From: Amblyomma americanum
Lineage: Eukaryota; Arthropoda; Arachnida; Ixodida; Ixodidae
Reading direction: 5' to 3'
Length of the DNA stretch: 64,000 nt
Assembly: GCF_052857255.1 (NCBI RefSeq)
Contig: NC_135497.1
Coordinates: 348,890,799-348,954,798, forward strand
The notes under the pieces are model-generated. The model was not told the origin of the DNA and searched no databases. It saw only the letters and a list, made by a program, of their open reading frames with translations. Below are positions 11,590 through 23,473 of this stretch, one piece after another. The number at the start of each line of letters is the position of its first letter. Position 1 is the stretch's first letter. Made by a program: the position numbers and the translations under genes.

Positions 11590-12503
11590 CAAGGCATACG
11601 TGACCGCTTGTTACTTAACCTGGAAAAATGGTGTTTGCTTTCGTTTCTTTAAAAGAATCTGCTTGGGTCGGTGAAGTGGCTGGCGATATGCACAACACCA
11701 TTAATGTGGTGTGTCTCGAAAATCCCACTCAGACTTGACGCTGTACAAATTTTTTTGTCTTGGTGGAACTCACCTGTCACCTGATGTGTAAGGTCGCGTG
11801 CGACGTGCCGCCACACGGGTATGTGTCATGCCTGCGCGATGTCACGCCTGCCTGAATTTGTCAACACTCATTCAATGCTAGGTTTCCCAGAAATAGCTCT
11901 AGCTATGCAACAAGTACCTTTTCAAATAAATTTTACCTTTTAAAATTTTTGGAAACATGTAGTTTGGTCCCTCTGAGGCTATGACAACTGGCAGCACATT
12001 GTGCCGCTGTCAGTAGATAGATAACAAGCCTGAGAAAGTGAATGTCGGAAGTGACAGATATTGAAGTTGGGAGGTGAGTCAGAAAGAAATAAGGCATTGT
12101 AGTTGCGCGGTTTGCTTTTTAACTTTTGTCGCAGGTGCGGAGGTGGTCGATTATAAATAGCGGTCGTGGGGGAGCGTCAATTGAATGGTTCTGCTCGCGT
12201 TGAAACCGCAATTTTGTTCTCTTTGGTTTCAGAGGCATGTTTTTGCATTTTGTCGTTCTGTTCAGGTAGCACCATTTGACTTCGCTCCGCCAGTAAGAAA
12301 TTATTTCAGCACCTTACAATCATTTCTCAACATTCAGTCCATAATAGTAGCTCAGCATTCCGTGAGCTTTGTGATGTAGGCATTATTTGAACGGAATGGT
12401 TTAAATTCTAAACTGAACCGAGCAATTCTATCCAACGAGTTGTTTTCATAGCACTGTCATAAAGAATAAAGTTTATTGGTGCCATTACTCAAGCCATCAC
12501 GGA
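11590..12503. other. Intergenic, no gene recognised
   Basis: No domain-like coding is seen. A TATA-like ATTATAAATAG near 12,150 sits 5' of a weak open frame at 12,185-12,379, but nothing else supports a promoter. AATAAA near 12,465 may be chance. Confidence 0.35.
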
Positions 12504-12737
12504 GCCGCCGCGGTAGATGAGTAGTTGTGGTGCTCGGCAGCTGGCCCGAAAAACGAGGCTGCGATCCCGGATGCATTGGTCGCATTTCGATAGACACGAA
12601 ATTCTTGAGGCCTGTGTACTGTGCAATGTCAGTGCACGTGAAAGAATCACAGATATTCCAAAATATTCGGAGCTATCCACTACGACGTCCCTCATAGCCT
12701 GAGTCGCTTTGGGACGTTAACCCCCTAAAACCAAGCG
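12504..12737 (+). mobile_element. tRNA-derived SINE, diverged
   Basis: It starts GCCGCCGCGGTAGATGAG (degenerate A-box) with a B-box remnant GCGATCCCGG, then GTGTACTGTGCAATGTCAG and GAGTCGCTTTGGGACGTTAA. The tail region matches the SINEs at 31,980 and 38,966, which share the CGCTTTGGGA(C/A)GTTAA ending rather than the (ATT)n tail of the 2,122 copy, suggesting two subfamilies. Confidence 0.85.
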
Positions 12738-13199
12738 AGGGTATCCCCCCCACAATAACGAGTGAAGTAAAGTTATGGTCTGATGCATATTTCCTTTCGT
12801 GGTTCTGTTGTGGGAAAACATTTTTTAAGACTGTCGATATTTTGTTCAATGAAGAGGGCTAAGTCGGGCTGGTTGATGGATGTTGATGCCAACGACTGGA
12901 CAGCGCCAACGGTACGGAAGAGAACACAGACACCAGCACATGTGTATGCGTTCGTTTCTGTCCCGTCTGTTAGAGCATTTCAGCCGTTACTAGCAACATG
13001 TATTTTTTGTTTGCCTACATTCAAAATGGTTCGAAAATATTCAGTTCGCAAGCAAAAATTTGATACTCGCGCAGTATCCTAAGATACTTGCTAAAGAACA
13101 ACAGTCTCTCGCTTTTTTGTTCTTTGTAAGCCTCCTCTCTTAGTTTGCCCAACAGCCATTTTTATTAAAGCGAATTCAGTCCATGCCTAGCCTCTCAGG

Positions 13200-13330
13200 C
13201 GCCAATACACCCTGTAAAGTCCGGTCGAGACCTCGTTTGGCCGAGGCATGTTTGGCAGTCCATGTTTTTGGTGCTGGCTGGCTCCCCTCTAGAGCAGATG
13301 GAGGAGGAGGAAAAAACTTCATTGTACACG
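13200..13330 (-). other. Possible LINE 3' UTR fragment
   Basis: Read on the minus strand, this ends AATGAAGTTTTTTCCTCCTC, the style of polyadenylation-tail region seen at the 3' ends of I-group LINEs (compare AATAAAGCTTTCCTTCC near 45,365). There is no coding support; tentative. Confidence 0.3.
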
Positions 13331-14149
13331 AGTGCCTCTTTCTGCGACAGAAAGAATTTTGAGCCGTGAAGAAAATAGGTTGGGGGGCCCTGAAAGGACA
13401 ACTTAAATCGCGAAGAAAAATTCTGGAAAACCTGGAAGAGCTTCAAGCCATGAAGAAAGGTCACCGAGAGCGCCGCTGTGCTCCTATTGTCGTAAACCGG
13501 ACCCCACTTCCAACATATGCGGGAGCGCCCGTTAGCTGGCGCCGATGTCTATCACGGACAGATATCGGCGCCTCGCCGAGGTTCGGCGGCGTCTCCTGCA
13601 GTGGGCATGCGTAGACCGGTTCTGTCGTATGTTAAGAGCGCCGACTTTAGGCGCGTGCACCAAAAAAACGGCCCTTGGAGCACACTTGCAGAATATCGAG
13701 AGTCCTCTACAGTTTCCCAACCGAAACCATCTCTCCTCATGCTAACCCCTTCAGTAAGCAGAGCAGGAAGCGAGAACTTGGTTTGCAAACCTGGATTGCT
13801 GGTTCGAAGCAACCTTCCTGTAGTCGGCAATTCTATAAGTTGTCCATTCACTTCTGAGAAAATGAATGCTGCACGTCGGGAGTACCCTGTCGATAGATCT
13901 TTGTGTTTTGTTGGCTTAGGGTGCAGTGATGCGAGGCAGATGAGATCATGTGTCTTTGAAAAAGCGTTCTCCGCATTCAAAGTCCACGTGATCACGTTTC
14001 CCCGTTGAGGGGTATACGAGCACAGTGACATCACGAGTAAAAGAATAGTGACGGCATGCGTACTCAAAGCAATATGAAAATAAATGGCAATAAAGAATAA
14101 GATATCTGCCGATCTGCAGTAGTAAGCGAGTCTCATAATAAACTCCGCA

Positions 14150-15010
14150 TCTCCAACCGAAAATCTTTAATTCTTAACCGAACTTTTCAAAGCCGAATCG
14201 GCTCCTTCATCAAGGGTGACTGAGGGCAGTAGCTAGCGTATCTAAGTATGGAGGGGAGGAAGGGGCCAAAGAACGAAAGCTATGATACGAAAGGCGTGGG
14301 AGAGGGGAAGGAAGTGGGGAGGGGGTTAATGCTGTTAGTCACGTTGTCGCACTGTGGGGAGGCTGTCAATGGCACCTTTTTTTCGCTGAAGTTCCTGGGC
14401 ATACACTGGGAGCGGGTTTCCTTTTGTGCGGTTGATGTTGTTCGGGGTGTTTGGATGTGGCAGGATTCCAGAAGGAGCCTTTTGTGGTAATTTGTTTCGG
14501 TTACTAGGATGCTGGTTTCTTCGAAGTTGATTCTCTGGTCTGAGTCCTCGGAATGTTCGACTACAGGATTGCAATCTCTTGCGAAGTTGCGAACGTTGTT
14601 TTTATTTTGCCAAATTCTTTCTTTGCGGTTTTTGGTTTCGGCACTGTAGCTTGCGTCGCAGTCGGCGCAACGAATTTTGTAGACAATGGCTTGGGCTAGT
14701 TCTCTCCGCGGCCGGTCTTTATGGACAGGTAGGCAAAGCGCAACAGTGTTTGTGGACTTGTGCGCAACCTGGAGACTCCCCCTTTTCGGGAATCGGGTGA
14801 TGGTTTCCCTGACACCTCCGACATCAAGTAGAATGACGTATTTTGGTGGCGGCGTTGGCCTTTGTGCGTAGATTTGCTTGGTGCATGTTGTCGTGATTTA
14901 TACGTCGAATGGTTTTTTGAATAAAGTTTCTTGGGTAGCCGTTCATGGTGTGTTCTTTGAATATCGTGCGTTGTTCTTTTTTCTGTCAAGTTCTGTGCTT
15001 GTTGTGCAGT
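14150..15010 (-). pseudogene. Penelope-like element remnant, GIY-YIG region (left copy)
   Basis: The minus strand, in shifting frames, gives NGYPRNFIQKTI (reverse transcriptase to endonuclease linker), then a decayed CxxC plus GIY-YIG stretch, then NNINRTKGNPLPVYAQ near 14,390-14,420, the C-terminal block of Penelope-like polyproteins. It is the counterpart of 62,240-63,300. Several frameshifts separate the pieces. Penelope elements encode a reverse transcriptase fused to a GIY-YIG endonuclease; the reverse transcriptase core itself is not present. Confidence 0.7.
14165..14218 (-). ncRNA. Degenerate hammerhead ribozyme-like motif
   Basis: The minus strand reads TTGATGA, then a hairpin AGCCGATTCGGCT, then GAAAA. 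The counterpart in the right arm has the consensus CTGATGA and GAAAC. Both conserved boxes have changed here, so self-cleavage is unlikely. Confidence 0.4.
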
Positions 15011-15328
15011 TAAGACGGAGATTTGCAGTTTATTGTGTCTTCAAACTCAAACAGACAGGCAAATTTGTCAAAATGTTTAGTTTTTTTAACCGAGTCTCAT
15101 GATCTTTGTGCTCTCTTTAGCGGTGTTCTTTTGTCTTTGATATAGTGGCGTTGGAGACTCGATGCACCGTGCTGAACCCCTTTCGTCGCCAAATGACCTC
15201 TGGTGAAATAGACAGTTTGCTCCATCCGACTGTTTTCTTGCCACACAAAGCGAAAACACGTGCTTTTTGAAGCTGTCACCATTTACGTGGCCGCAGAAGG
15301 GTCTCGCCCATTCACAATGGTCGGCTAT

Positions 15329-17508
15329 ATACATCATACATCTTTATCTTTATTTTCCAGAAGACAACTGGATGGTCTCTTGGGCTAAAAGCTTGACGAG
15401 GCCCAAGAGACCATTACAAGGCAGCAGCGTAAAGAATAGAAACATAATAGATGAATAGTACATAGGTAGACAGTAATAGGGAAATAATAAAACAGTTACT
15501 GTGACAGGTAATAATGATGTCAATCACATAAAGCTACCAGTAATGAACTGAAACCAAAATAAAACAATTGAAAAGCACATACGCGGAAACAACAAACAAA
15601 AATTTATGGATCACAACTGCACAAAACAGGAATGTAATTGTTTTTTGTTCAAGCCCACTGTGTGTCTATATTTGTTTAGTATTGTAGGGAGGTTATGGGT
15701 AAGTGACTGATATTTATAAAATGTACGAAAATGAGGAACTGCCCACTCATCAACATTTCTTGTTTGCACGCTAATATTTCGTCGCTCTAAAGATGCCAAG
15801 GACTTTAGAAGGTTAGTAACTTCAGGGGAGGAAAAGTAGATTGACTGTAATAGGCTAAATTCATACAACTTGTCTACACTTATGATATTGAATGATTCAA
15901 ATGCACCCTTTGTAGTTTGCATGGGATCAATATTTGCTATGTAACGGATGATTTTTTTCTGTAAAACCAGGAGTTTCTTTAAATTGGTTTTTGTGGTTGT
16001 GCACCAAACTAGACTGCAGTATCTTAAATGAGAGTTAAACAAAGCATGATATACTTGAAGTTTTATCTTGGGTGGAAGTACAGTACGACAGCGCGATATA
16101 ACTCCTGTAATCGAGGAAAGTTTTTTACGAAGGTGATCAATGTGAGCATCCCAGGTTAGATGTGAGGAAAAATGTACACCTAATATTTTATGGTTGTCAA
16201 CGATTTCAATTTCTTGGTGCTCATAGGTTATAGTGTGATTTATTTCAACTAATTTGTTTTTAGCGCGGAATATAATAGCTTTAGTTTTAGTGCAATTGAT
16301 TTGAAGTCTGTTTAACTTGGACCATGTGGATAGCTTAGCTAAAAATTCATTACATTGCATGATTAAACCATCAGCATTAGGGCCAGAAATAAGAATAGTA
16401 CTATCATCAGCATATATCACTAGTTTTACTGTATTATCAATATTCACCAAGTCATTTACGTATGTATTGAACAACAGCGGACCTAACACACTTCCCTGGG
16501 GTACGCCACTCTTTATCGGAAAAAGGGATGAGCTGCAGTTTTTGACAAACACTCTCTGAAACCTGTTGCTGAGGTAGCACTTCAGCAAAGCTAGACACGT
16601 GCCGCGGATCCCGTAAGCTTGTATTTTGGATAGAAGAATGTTATGGTCCAGACAGTCAAAAGCCTTGCTGAAATCTATAAAAACAGCCAACGAGAGCAAA
16701 TTACTTTCTATGTTTCGTAAAATATTTTCTTTTAATGTTAGTAAAGCAGTTTCCGTCGATCTGTCCTTCCTAAAACCGAACTGTGCATTTGTTATTATTT
16801 TTTCTTTGTTAAAGAAGTTAGTTATACGAGCAAAAATGATTTTTTCTAGTGCCCTAGAAAATACAGGGAGGACTGAAATTGGGCGATAGTTTGTTGCCAA
16901 GTTTGGGTCGCCGCCCTTGAAGATTACAGAAACCCTGGCACATTTCATTTTTTCAGGAAAGACGCCCGAATCGAGTATTAAATTATATATGTAAGCAAGT
17001 ACGGATGTAAGTAAGGTCAATACATACTTTATCGGCATGATTTGAATGTTTTCAATATCAAGCGCCTTACTGTTTCGGAGCAACATGAAAGTGTTATAAA
17101 TCTCCTGCTCATCAGTAGGCTGAAGGTATATTGTTTTCATTGAACTAGTGGAGATTCCAGTTGTATCTGGAGGATAGTCACAAGGATTTGCAATACTCAC
17201 AAAATGATTGTTAAGGTAATCCGCAAGCGCTTTACCGCTCAATTCACCACCTTCATGTGTTAAAACATCCGGAAGGGAACTTTTACGACCCAAAACAGTG
17301 TTTATTGCTTTCCATGCAGCATCCGGGCGTTGTCGAGCGCAGTCTGCAAATAACTGCTCATAGTATAAAGATTTGGCTCTCCGAAGCTCAGCGTTTAGCT
17401 TATTCCGCAATATTTTAAACTCCTTTAGAGTTTCTTTTGAACGTGCACGCAAGAAAGAATGAAAGTGACGATTTTTATTTTTGATCATTTGTAAGTGTTC
17501 TCGAGTGA
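15329..17508 (-). pseudogene. 5'-truncated CR1/L2-group LINE, open reverse transcriptase frame
   Basis: One uninterrupted minus-strand frame covers the reverse transcriptase: TNYRPISVLPVFSRALEKI, FIDFSKAFDCLDHNIL (motif A Asp near residue 350 of the full open frame), SGVPQGSVLGPLLF and VIYADDST (catalytic Asp pair at 16,400-16,414). It ends with a CR1/L2-style C-terminal region and stops at 15,611. The endonuclease and ORF1 are missing, so it is 5'-truncated. The 3' end is an AATAAAGATAAAG-type tail at about 15,330. The first roughly 72 codons of the open frame (to 17,725) belong to the flanking arm, not to the LINE. Comparison with the empty site in the right arm fixes the insertion boundaries. 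Confidence 0.88.
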
Positions 17509-20055
17509 CTATACACAGGCCATAACTACACAGTGCACTCACGTTGCATGACAGGGAACGAAGCAAAGGCTCTGAGGGAAAGCCCTTCAACGTGCCGCCT
17601 TTTTCAGTGAGTGAGCAGATGAGAACCACGGCCACTCGATGATGCGGTTCCATCGAGCGGCCGCATTGATACAAACCGCTGCCTCCACACGTTAGTAGAA
17701 AAACAGCGGGCTGACGGTGTCGCATTTTTATTGTGGCACTGAGGCTTCAATTTTGTATTTCGAAGTGGTCTATTTGTATGTCTGAAATTTACTTGACCTC
17801 AAATAAAATAATCGGAAATGTTTTACGGCCGCGAGTGACTTTCGATCCTGGGGTGGCGAAAACACGACAGTTTTGCTGGTTACTGCATTAGACAACTGCA
17901 ACATGTCCACAGCCAAAAATTCTGCGTCCCAAAATAGCAGTCTCTTGCGCTAGGTTTTAGATATCATCGTCTTCATCAACTGCATCCGTGCGCAACGGAA
18001 CCGAACACCGAAACAGCACTGAAAACCGAAGTGCTAGCACTCCTAATTGCATTTGGCGGAACCACGCTAAATCATCCGATATTTGTTTTTGTGGCACTCT
18101 TTACCTGTGCCATGCGCTGTACTTTTAACAATGCTGGTGGAATTCGTTAGATTGGTGGAAGGCATTAAACTGATCGTCAGCTGAAACTCTGATGTCCTTT
18201 TTGGCAGATTTTTGTCAGCGTGTGGAGAGACCCTTTGCCAGGACTGGCACATTTGCGGTTCTGTTTTTTTAATGACAACCTGCAGACAAAAGTGCATCCA
18301 TGACCTTTCCGGGCCGTTTTCACAGAGGCGCCGACTACGTCATGTTTCACACTGTAGGGGGCAGAAACACAGCGCATTCAATAAGCAGCCAGGGACTGCG
18401 CTCCACGATTCGCGGAAAAATAAAAGGAGGAAAAAAATAAAGGGAGGCAACGGCACAGCAGGGGACCCCTCCCCATTCTCCTTTTCTTCCTCCCCCTTAC
18501 CATCTGCAACCGGGTGCCCGTGTACCTCTTGAAAAAGAATTTCCCCCTACATAAGCACCTGCTCACATCCTTGACCCTTCGCGTTACCGCCTCTCCCACT
18601 TCTTCACCGTTTGATGCTGCGAGCCGTGCGTCTTGTTCTCGTAACCTTTGTAGGAGGAACACTGCCAGAAATTGTGCCCGAATGGTAGAGAGAAATTCGA
18701 GGAAGTTTTGGTTAAGACGGTTCCCAATTCTTGCTTATTTATTTTAAAAACAAGCGACAACAGCAAAGGCATATCGCTTTAAGCATGCGGCTCGAGAACG
18801 GTGTTTGATTGGTTCCCCAGTGCCGCCGTGTACCTACTGGTTTCCAATGGGCACAAGTTCTCTCGAAGCCTGGCGCTTGGTTTCTTTGAGCTGAAGCTCT
18901 CGGAAAATGGTCTTTCACCTAACCTTGTGTTGAAGAAAACAGTCCATCCCATTGCGTTTGGTGCGAGGTTGCCATTGCAGTGGTAAAACTCATCATCAGC
19001 AAAAGAAAACATTTCTTAGGAATGGATACCCAAGATTCTTCACTCGAAGTATCATTCAAAACAGAAAAGGATGCAACGAAAACTCTATATGCTAATATGC
19101 TAAGGACATGCCGGTGGCAAAATCGCGTATGCAGCTTGTACGTAGAAGGTGTCAGCGAAACCTTTCAGAGTATTCTCTGAAAGGAAGGGATGCAAACTAC
19201 ACATAAGCCGGCCACCATTACCGGACGCCTCCTCTGCCTCTTCAAAGACAGTCATCCCAGAGAGAATGCCTAAGGCGTGGTCATGATGCATTATATACCT
19301 TTCTTTGAGTGCTTGGTGTAGTAGGCTGTGGAAACCAATTATGGGACATTTAAAAGTCGCCGGATAGTGTTAATCGTTCCCCGGAAACGGCTCCCTCTTC
19401 TTACTCCCGCGGTTTGTGTGCTTATAAAACCCCTGCAACTCCAAGGGTGCCACACCTTGAAGAAGTAGTAGTTTACCAATCACTTCAAAGGCAACGGACA
19501 TGAGGAAAATATAAAAAGGAAACTAAAAATGTAGCCGGCCTGGCGATTGCTATCTAATCTCTCATGCACCGGAACTCCAACCGGCGGAAATAAAGGCAAA
19601 TAGAGAGGACAGCAAGAAGTACATAAGAAAGTGACAGAAAAAAAGTAATCAGAAACGGGGGTAGGTTTGAACGCCATATGCTAAAAAAATTAATATCTTC
19701 GCGCCACTCGTGCGACAATGCTTATAAGCGCTGTTGCACATATTCGCAAAACGGTAAATTCACTGCATATTCAGTGCCGAGCGCACCTAGCATCCTGTCG
19801 TTAATCACTCGCGCGAGAGGCACATTGCACAAGCGGGCGGGATGGAGCGCCCAGCCGCCGCGCTTGAAATTACTAGTAAGTTTTGAAACGTCGCGTCTTC
19901 GGACAATAACTTCTGTTCATTTCTCAGCAAATTTAAATCATAATCAAGAATATTTAAGTGGGGTTTGATTCTTGATTGCTGCTCTGGGTAACGGCCTAGT
20001 TAATAGCTTACCCTACTGATGGCCCACTCTTCAGAATAGTTTCCAGCACGCCTTT

Positions 20056-21356
20056 ATATGAAGTCTTCGTTAGCGGTTCATAGTTTACGTACACTGTTGA
20101 CATAATTGCCGAAACTAGCATCGATTACAGCACTGGTAAAGCTCTTATCGACGGCGAGCAATCGAATCGTGGGAGGCACTGTACCAACCTAGAAAAAAAT
20201 GTTGTGAACTGCCACACACTAATTTTCACATTGGACAAATCACCTACTGTCATAAAACAGAGCATCAGGTTTGCTACCTCTTATAGTGCAGCACTCAGTC
20301 ACTTCAACGTGTCCGTGCTGCACTTTCACCACATCGACAAAACTTTCGAAGAACTGTCTGCTATTGAGGCTAATAACTGGAGTGTTAAAATGTAGTCATT
20401 AATACAAGATGTTAAAATTTTCAATGCACAGTGCAAGAACCATATAAAAGTATCGGTAAGTGAGCTCTAAGTATGAGCGTCCGGGAATTACGCATTTCAC
20501 TGCATGAAAGAAAGTACCTGGAAGTTTCATTGCTTTGCAATGCTGATGCGCACGCAATTCCACTATCAACTATGCCCGTGTCGTGAGGTCACTGTATGCG
20601 CTCAAAAAAATGTACCTGTCAAGCAAAAGAGTCTCCTTATAATTTCCTCTATATACCTCATAGTAGGCACGCGCTTTCTTGTAGCAGCTCATGGTCCTAG
20701 CCTCACTCCGATGGGGGAGCTTTTGATAAAAGTGCGCATTCGTAGGTCACGGCTCAACCTCCAAGAAACATTAACCTACCAAAACAGGGACACTGTAGCA
20801 GCGACACTGTAGCAGCGACGTGCGCCTTGCCAACACACCGAGAGAGGGCGCCACGTGTTTCTTGCCGTTGCGGTGGATTCATAATCAATAGAAAAATAGC
20901 GCAGGAAATCATTTGCTTTACTTAAATGTAAAATACTGTATATTTCTTTAAATGTAAGGTCATTACGCTACCTGAAGCTCCGAGTGATTGTCGATGTATT
21001 TTAAATTAGGGCTTTTGGGAGCGGTAAAGTGAAGTCAAGTGGGGTATTTTTCGGGACCTCACCATAGGCTGCGTGCTATCGTAGCTCATTGCGCATGGTA
21101 AACGCTATTTGTAAGCTACTTTGATGAATCTCTACTGAAAGAAACTTTAAGAAGCATTCAAAATATAGGCGAGAGTGCTAATCTCTAACCTTTATGGGCG
21201 ACTAGGTATTAGTTTTTTTTTCATCGCCATTGAGTTACGCACCGTTGTGCCGCCGACTGCCGCGAGATGGCGCTACCGCTTTTTGGAGGCGCATGGGCCA
21301 AAATCCTGGGGATGGGGTACTGCGTACCATATTCTGAAGGCTGTGACAGTCAAAAT
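20056..21356. other. Intergenic, no gene recognised
   Basis: No recognisable gene. A 14-base unit ACACTGTAGCAGCG is duplicated in tandem at about 20,790-20,817. A 64-codon frame at 20,204-20,395 has no family signature. Confidence 0.4.
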
Positions 21357-23130
21357 TTACACGGGGGGTATGTACTGGACGATCACTGTGAACGACAGGT
21401 TCATGATCTTGATAGTGGCTGCAACATATTTATTCCGTGAGTCGGCAGGTATGGGTTGCGGAATAGAGGTGACGTCTTTCTTGACAGCTAGAAGAACTTG
21501 GCTGATGTAAGTGCCGGTCATTGGGTAGAGAACGGTATACACTGAAAGATGGATGCTTGTACGCAGATGGGATTTTGAGATGGCAATGATCGGGAAACGG
21601 TGCTTTGAAACAAACTGTCCGTAATCACACAGTCCAGGAAGGAGGCTGCAGGCATTGCATTGGAAGATAGTGGCCTTGTTACGGGTGCTTTGCACGCTGT
21701 GGAGTGTAGCTGGTCATTTGACTGCTACCGGCATTGTGTTAGTAGAGGTGAAATGAAATAAAGGATCGTAAGAATGGCCTTCACCATCGAGGAATGTGGT
21801 GTAAGAAAAACGCGGACAGCCTCAACTAGCGAGCACAGTGCGGAACTTCTACTCTCGGAAGTTTGGCGAATAGATCCGTTCCTCGGATGGTTCCAGGTTG
21901 CACACTGCGGCTGCTGTGGAGTGTCCACATGTGTGCTAGACACAGAAGGTGACTCAACGTTTTGGCGCTGTGGGAGAGGAGGCAACAAATCCACGTCCTC
22001 AATTCGCATGTGGCTCGCTTGATGTTTCTCTGGTGGCTGAGGACTTTCTTTCCCGGCGATGAATTTTTACTAAGACCACTTCGTCGGATTTCATTTTGCT
22101 CAATTAAAACAGTTTTTGCTGAATTACAGTATGTATTGTTGGAGTTCTCGTGCTTGTAGGTGATTTTCTTCGTTGGTAGGCAGCGCAGCGGAAAAACGTC
22201 ACCTCATGCTACTTATCGCAGTTGGGAAAAGGTGGTTATCACTTTCACATTCATTTAGGTCATGGCTACCACCACAATGAGCGCAGCGCAAGGCAAGTCA
22301 GCAAGCGCTAGCTACAGCGCCCAAGCGCTGAAATAAGGTGCATTGCCGTGGTGTTTGAATGCACTCGTACACACTGTATTTTGTTCAGCCGAGAATAGCG
22401 TATTGCGGCGCGGATGCTGTCGCAAATACAATGCGGATGTTTCTGAGTCTCCAAGGCTGCGGACGCATTTATTTCGAGCTGTCTCTACAGAGGAGAGTAG
22501 ATATCTGATTCAGGAAGATCCACGGGGACTCCCTTAATGAAACCCATAAATAGTTGCTGGGACGGGGCTTGTAGGCTTGAAATGCGGCTCCAGCTATGCT
22601 TATTATTTGCTAGAGGCGTTCATTGGCGAGCGATGTACGGGTGTCAACATCCAGAAGGCTTCGGCGCTCGTTGGGACGAACTTTAAGAACGACTTATGGA
22701 GCCCCAGGTTGCGATCCTTGACTCAATGTCAGCGGATTGAAGCGGACGATGCGGTACCCGGAATAAAGTGGCTTGATGACAACTGTAAGGCTGTGCATAG
22801 GTGCTTAAGCTACAATCGGAGCATCTGCACTCAAAAGTAACCGCTTTGAGATACGACGGCGCTTTCAGGGCACATGAATAAATCATCCAGACCATTCTGT
22901 GGACTTCGCAGTTGAGTCCATATAGATGATAGTAGAAGAATCCGAAGAGTCAGAAAAATCGTCCTGATTTGAAGGATGTGGCAGGTCACGGCTTGAGTTG
23001 TAAACTTCAGGGGTGCGTTGTCCATGAGGATCTGGAAATGCCAGTCCTGATGCAGCTGAAGTAGCTGAGTGAATGAGCGGATGCAAGGCAGAAGTTTTGA
23101 GGCAACAGGTACGGCTTGCAAAACAGGTGT
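21357..23130 (-). pseudogene. I-clade LINE 5' fragment: gag-like ORF1 and start of AP endonuclease
   Basis: On the minus strand a gag-type zinc knuckle CAHCGGSHDLNEC (C-x2-C-x3-H-x4-C) lies at 22,247-22,285, preceded by a decayed knuckle-like stretch (QCTLFQRLGAVASAC). ORF1 continues in broken frames to 21,725. An endonuclease-type N-terminus follows at 21,695: ATIFQCNACSLLPGL, then IIAISKSHLRT where TE is usual, and FTVIVQYIPP. The copy stops at about 21,357, inside the endonuclease, so the reverse transcriptase is absent. The 5' limit is uncertain. Confidence 0.65.
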
Positions 23131-23473
23131 GGCCAGCTGAGTTAGGCCTTACGGAATGCCAAGAGAATATTCAGATGTTGAGCCAGAGTGCGGCACCGGC
23201 ATGAGGGGTGGGAGGATGGTGCAGTACAGGTTGTTTGATTATAACTTTTCAGAACCGATATGACATCCTCCACCTTGGAAAAAGAGGCTACGCTACTAAC
23301 GCAGCAAGAGAAACAAATGCCGTACTTTAACCTCTAGTGGGATTCAACCTAGTGCCGGCACAACTTAGAAGCCGCGTTCACTGATTGCTTAGACTACTCG
23401 AACATCTCCAAAGCTTACTTTTTTGTTGTTCCATCAAAGATCAGGAACCACCCTTACCCTCCTCGTGCCTGAC

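Larger units (their letters stand above)
13352..20055 (+). repeat. Left arm of large inverted duplication
   Basis: From 13,457 to 20,055 this arm is the reverse complement of 59,362-64,000, with long near-identical runs. The outer end continues to about 13,352 by comparison with the extra copy at 318-480. Paired landmarks: 13,457 with 64,000, 15,328 with about 61,925, 17,509 with about 61,914, and 20,055 with 59,362. The two arms differ by a 2.2-kb LINE present only here and a SINE present only in the right arm. The arm holds a Penelope-like remnant (14.15-15.0 kb) and about 2.5 kb (17.5-20.05 kb) without recognisable coding. A 194-codon open frame at 13,552-14,136 (-) is interrupted in the other arm and resembles nothing I know. 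Confidence 0.9.

Noticed and set aside
12140..12200. TATA-box promoter
   Set aside because: A single ATTATAAATAG word with no supporting downstream gene.
13552..14136. 194-codon minus-strand frame with hydrophobic start, possible membrane protein
   Set aside because: The right-arm counterpart is interrupted and no family is recognised; it lies inside a repeat.
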